Of a stretch of DNA of 64,000 nt, positions 61,931-64,000 are shown piece by piece. The DNA is from Clostridium sp. BSD9I1 (lineage in GTDB: Bacteria; Bacillota; Clostridia; Clostridiales; Clostridiaceae). Location: NCBI RefSeq assembly GCF_900185645.1, contig NZ_FYAM01000027.1:1-64000 (forward strand), in the 5' to 3' direction. The notes under the pieces were generated by a model. That model searched no databases. It saw only the letters and a list, made by a program, of their open reading frames with translations, and was not told the origin of the DNA. How positions within the stretch are numbered: the stretch's first letter is position 1; the number at the start of each line of letters is the position of its first letter. Made by a program: the position numbers and the translations under genes.

Positions 61931-61964
61931 AATTTGGTTAATGGATTAGTCCATTAGTCAAATT
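61931..61964. promoter_or_regulatory. Inverted repeat, probable operator of the GntR-type regulator
   Basis: Arms of 15 nt (61931-61945 and 61950-61964) match at 13 of 15 positions around a TTAG centre. It directly follows the -10 and covers the expected transcription start. GntR dimers bind such inverted repeats, and many repress themselves. I found no second full copy near glmS. Confidence 0.7.
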
Positions 61965-61974
61965 ACCTTTGGGA

Positions 61975-62952
61975 GTGATTATCATAGAAATCACGATAAA
62001 TAAAGGGGATAAAGTACCTTTATATATACAAGTTAAAAAGCAAATAATGAATTTAATAAAAGATGGTACTCTCAAAGTAGGATATAAAATGCCCACAGAA
62101 AGACAGTTGTCTGAAGATTTGAAAGTAAGTAGGAATACCGTCAGTATGGCTTACAGGGAATTGGAGCAAGAAGGAGTTTTAAAATCCTATCAGGGAAAAG
62201 GAACTTTTGTTGAGGAAGAAGTCAAGCTGTGGAAGCATGAGGATGTAATAGAGAAAATAGGTAAATTTATTGATTTGGCTTTTGAAGAAGCAATTGAGAC
62301 GGGAATAGATGCAGATGAGTTCTTAGGATTGGTTAATCAAAGGTTAGATGATAAAAAGAGACTTATGACTGAAATAAGCGGTGTTTATGTAGAATGCAAT
62401 ATAGAGCAAGCTAAAATATTTGCTAAACAGCTAAGTGAGAAAATATCTATAAACTTTGTGCCGATTACAGTAAACGATTTAAAATCCATGCAAGAGCAAA
62501 CAGAAAAACTGTTAGAAAAATCACAAATGGTGATTACAACTTTTAATCATGTTAATGAAGTTATAAGACTTACAAAGGCTTATAATAAAAAAGTTTTTGG
62601 AGTAGCAATTGCTCCTAATTTGGAAACTATTGTGACAATCGCAAGGTTTTCCATTGAAACTAAATTTGCTTTTGTATGCATTACAGAAGAATTTAAATTT
62701 AAAGTAAGAAGAGCTTTAGAGAGTGCTGGTTTAGGGAATATATGCGTAGAATATACAAATTCTTTTGATAAGGATCAGCTAAACAAAATTATATCTAAAT
62801 CAGATGTAGTGATTGCATCTCCAGGCAGATATAATGATGTGAAGAATCTCATAAAAGATGATAAACAAATAATTAATTTTTTATATAGCTTAGATGAGGG
62901 TACTGTAAAAGCATTAAAGTCTAAGATACTTGAAATTAGATACCTTAGATAA
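61975..62952 (+). CDS. GntR-family transcriptional regulator with unusual two-lobed C-terminus
   Basis: About 325 residues. The N-terminal winged helix-turn-helix is clear (PLYIQVKKQI, then MPTERQLSEDL, SRNTVSMAYRELEQEG, YQGKGTFV; about 10-75). The following 230 residues are neither an aminotransferase (MocR), UTRA nor FadR fold that I recognise. They look like two similar halves, each with a helix, a beta strand and an ending like KSQMVIT.FNHVNEV or KSDVVIASPGRYNDV, as in a two-lobed ligand sensor. It lies 61 nt before glmS. Start is uncertain: TTG 61969 and GTG 61975 lack a spaced SD; ATT, ATC or ATA at 61978-61984 would fit GGGAG better. Confidence 0.85.
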   Translation: MIIIEITINKGDKVPLYIQVKKQIMNLIKDGTLKVGYKMPTERQLSEDLKVSRNTVSMAYRELEQEGVLKSYQGKGTFVEEEVKLWKHEDVIEKIGKFIDLAFEEAIETGIDADEFLGLVNQRLDDKKRLMTEISGVYVECNIEQAKIFAKQLSEKISINFVPITVNDLKSMQEQTEKLLEKSQMVITTFNHVNEVIRLTKAYNKKVFGVAIAPNLETIVTIARFSIETKFAFVCITEEFKFKVRRALESAGLGNICVEYTNSFDKDQLNKIISKSDVVIASPGRYNDVKNLIKDDKQIINFLYSLDEGTVKALKSKILEIRYLR

Positions 62953-63013
62953 GTTATTAATAAGCTTACAATATATAATTTTATATATAAGAATTTTCTA
63001 GGAGGTTTTGAAA

Positions 63014-63427
63014 ATGGAGAAAAAGACAATAGTTCTTGGAGTTATTGGTTCAGATTGCCATGCTGTAGGAAACAAAATATTAGATCATTCATTTACAGCA
63101 GCAGGCTTCAATGTTATTAACATAGGAGTTTTATCACCACAGGAAGATTTTATAAATGCAGCAATAGAAACTAAGGCAGATGCTATATTAGTTTCATCTC
63201 TTTATGGACAGGGAGAAATTGACTGTAAAGGATTAAGACAGAAATGTGATGAAGCAGGACTTAAAGGAATAACTTTATTCGTTGGTGGAAACATAGTTGT
63301 TGGAAAGCAGAACTGGCCAGATGTTGAACAGAGATTCTTAGACATGGGATTTGATAGAGTTTACCCACCAGGAACATCACCAGAAACTAGCATAGCTGAT
63401 TTAAAAGAAGCATTAGGAATTAAATAA
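63014..63427 (+). CDS. glmS: Glutamate mutase sigma subunit (methylaspartate mutase, component S)
   Basis: A 137-residue B12-binding subunit of glutamate mutase, which with GlmE rearranges L-glutamate to threo-3-methylaspartate. The cobalamin motif DxHxxG is seen as DCHAVG at 14-19, with SSLYGQGE near 66 and GGNIVVGKQ near 97 lining the nucleotide tail pocket. Length matches the family. ATG 63014 follows AGGAGG; TTG 63008 is too close. It is followed 49 nt later by glmL. Same gene name as glucosamine synthase but unrelated. Confidence 0.96.
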   Translation: MEKKTIVLGVIGSDCHAVGNKILDHSFTAAGFNVINIGVLSPQEDFINAAIETKADAILVSSLYGQGEIDCKGLRQKCDEAGLKGITLFVGGNIVVGKQNWPDVEQRFLDMGFDRVYPPGTSPETSIADLKEALGIK

Positions 63428-63476
63428 TTAGTTAGTAAGCTATTTATATGTAGTCTTACGATTGATTTGGGAGTTG

Positions 63477-64000
63477 ATGAAGGTGGATGCTTATTTATTA
63501 TTGGATTTTGGTAGCACGTATACAAAGTTAACTGCTGTTGATATAGAAAATGAAGAAATACTAGCTACAGCTAAGGATATTACAACTGTAGAAAGTGATA
63601 TAATGATTGGCTTTAATAAAGCTTATGATAGTCTTATGTCTCAATTAGAGGGTAAGGAAGTAAACTTTATTGAAAAGCTTGCATGTTCTTCAGCAGCTGG
63701 GGGCTTAAAGATGATTGCTATAGGTCTCGTACCAGAACTTACAGCTGAAGCGGCTAAAAGGGCAGCTTTAGGTGCAGGAGCAAGAGTATTAAATGTATAT
63801 AGTTATGATTTAACTTCCAGGGAAATGGAAGAAATAAAGAATTCTAATTTAGATATAATACTTTTAGCAGGTGGTACTAACGGTGGTAACAAAGAGTGCA
63901 TAATCCATAATGCCAAAATGATTGCAGAACATGGTATTAAACTTCCAGTGGTTGTAGCAGGAAATAAAGTAGCTAGTGATGAAATAGCTGAAATATTCGA
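63477..64000 (+). CDS. glmL: Glutamate mutase accessory protein GlmL (partial, cut at window end)
   Basis: The first 174 residues or so of an ASKHA-fold protein, cut by the right edge. The phosphate-1 motif DFGSTYTK is near 10-17, and LLAGGTNGG near 130. GlmL (also MutL, unrelated to the mismatch protein) is thought to be the ATP-using reactivator of the mutase. ATG 63477 is 3 nt from GGGAG; GTG 63483 at 9 nt spacing is an equally good start. glmE is expected just outside the window. Confidence 0.92.
   Translation, partial: MKVDAYLLLDFGSTYTKLTAVDIENEEILATAKDITTVESDIMIGFNKAYDSLMSQLEGKEVNFIEKLACSSAAGGLKMIAIGLVPELTAEAAKRAALGAGARVLNVYSYDLTSREMEEIKNSNLDIILLAGGTNGGNKECIIHNAKMIAEHGIKLPVVVAGNKVASDEIAEIF

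Overview
The window looks like chromosomal DNA from a low-GC, endospore-forming Clostridium. Evidence: AT-rich spacers, strong Shine-Dalgarno (SD) sites, many TTG and GTG starts, SigH, CwlD, DisA and the ctsR-mcsA-mcsB-clpC operon, and the start of a glutamate mutase (GlmS/GlmL) cluster. From memory, the GlmS protein resembles that of C. tetanomorphum, C. cochlearium and C. tetani, species that ferment glutamate through methylaspartate. I could not run a search, so the species is not assigned.

Layout. (1) 1-438: end of an rRNA operon (23S 3' end, 5S, tRNA-Asn). (2) 700-6691: an EF-G-like GTPase, rubrerythrin on the minus strand, a small unknown protein, ROK glucokinase, a histidine phosphatase and an AlaX-type editing protein. 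(3) 6856-11447: CtsR-controlled protein quality control operon with its operator. (4) 11512-23205: radA, disA, a convergent unknown gene, the PIN/TRAM gene, ispD, a T-box with proS, then cysS, mrnC, thyX, rlmB, the NYN nuclease gene and sigH. (5) 23293-40609: two tRNAs, tufA, rpmG-secE-nusG, rplK-rplA, rplJ-rplL, rpoB-rpoC, an L7Ae-like gene, rpsL-rpsG-fusA and a second, almost identical tuf. (6) 40774-60903: the S10-spc-alpha ribosomal super-operon with secY, adk, map, infA and rpoA, then ECF transporter genes ecfA1-ecfA2-ecfT, truA, and rplM-rpsI. (7) 60994-64000: cwlD, a GntR-type regulator with a palindromic operator, glmS and a truncated glmL.

Most of the window is core translation and transcription machinery in the gene order usual for Firmicutes. 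The less ordinary content is regulatory: two copies of an L1-type mRNA binding site, an L10 leader with attenuator, structured leaders before rpsJ, rpsG, rpsM and rplM, a hairpin between the nusG Shine-Dalgarno and its start codon, a CtsR box, a proline T-box, and a 34-base inverted repeat at the promoter of the GntR gene. That regulator also has an unusual two-lobed C-terminal half and an unclear start codon. It is the best candidate here for something little described: a possible glutamate-catabolism sensor beside glutamate mutase. I see no phage, insertion sequence, CRISPR array or defence island.
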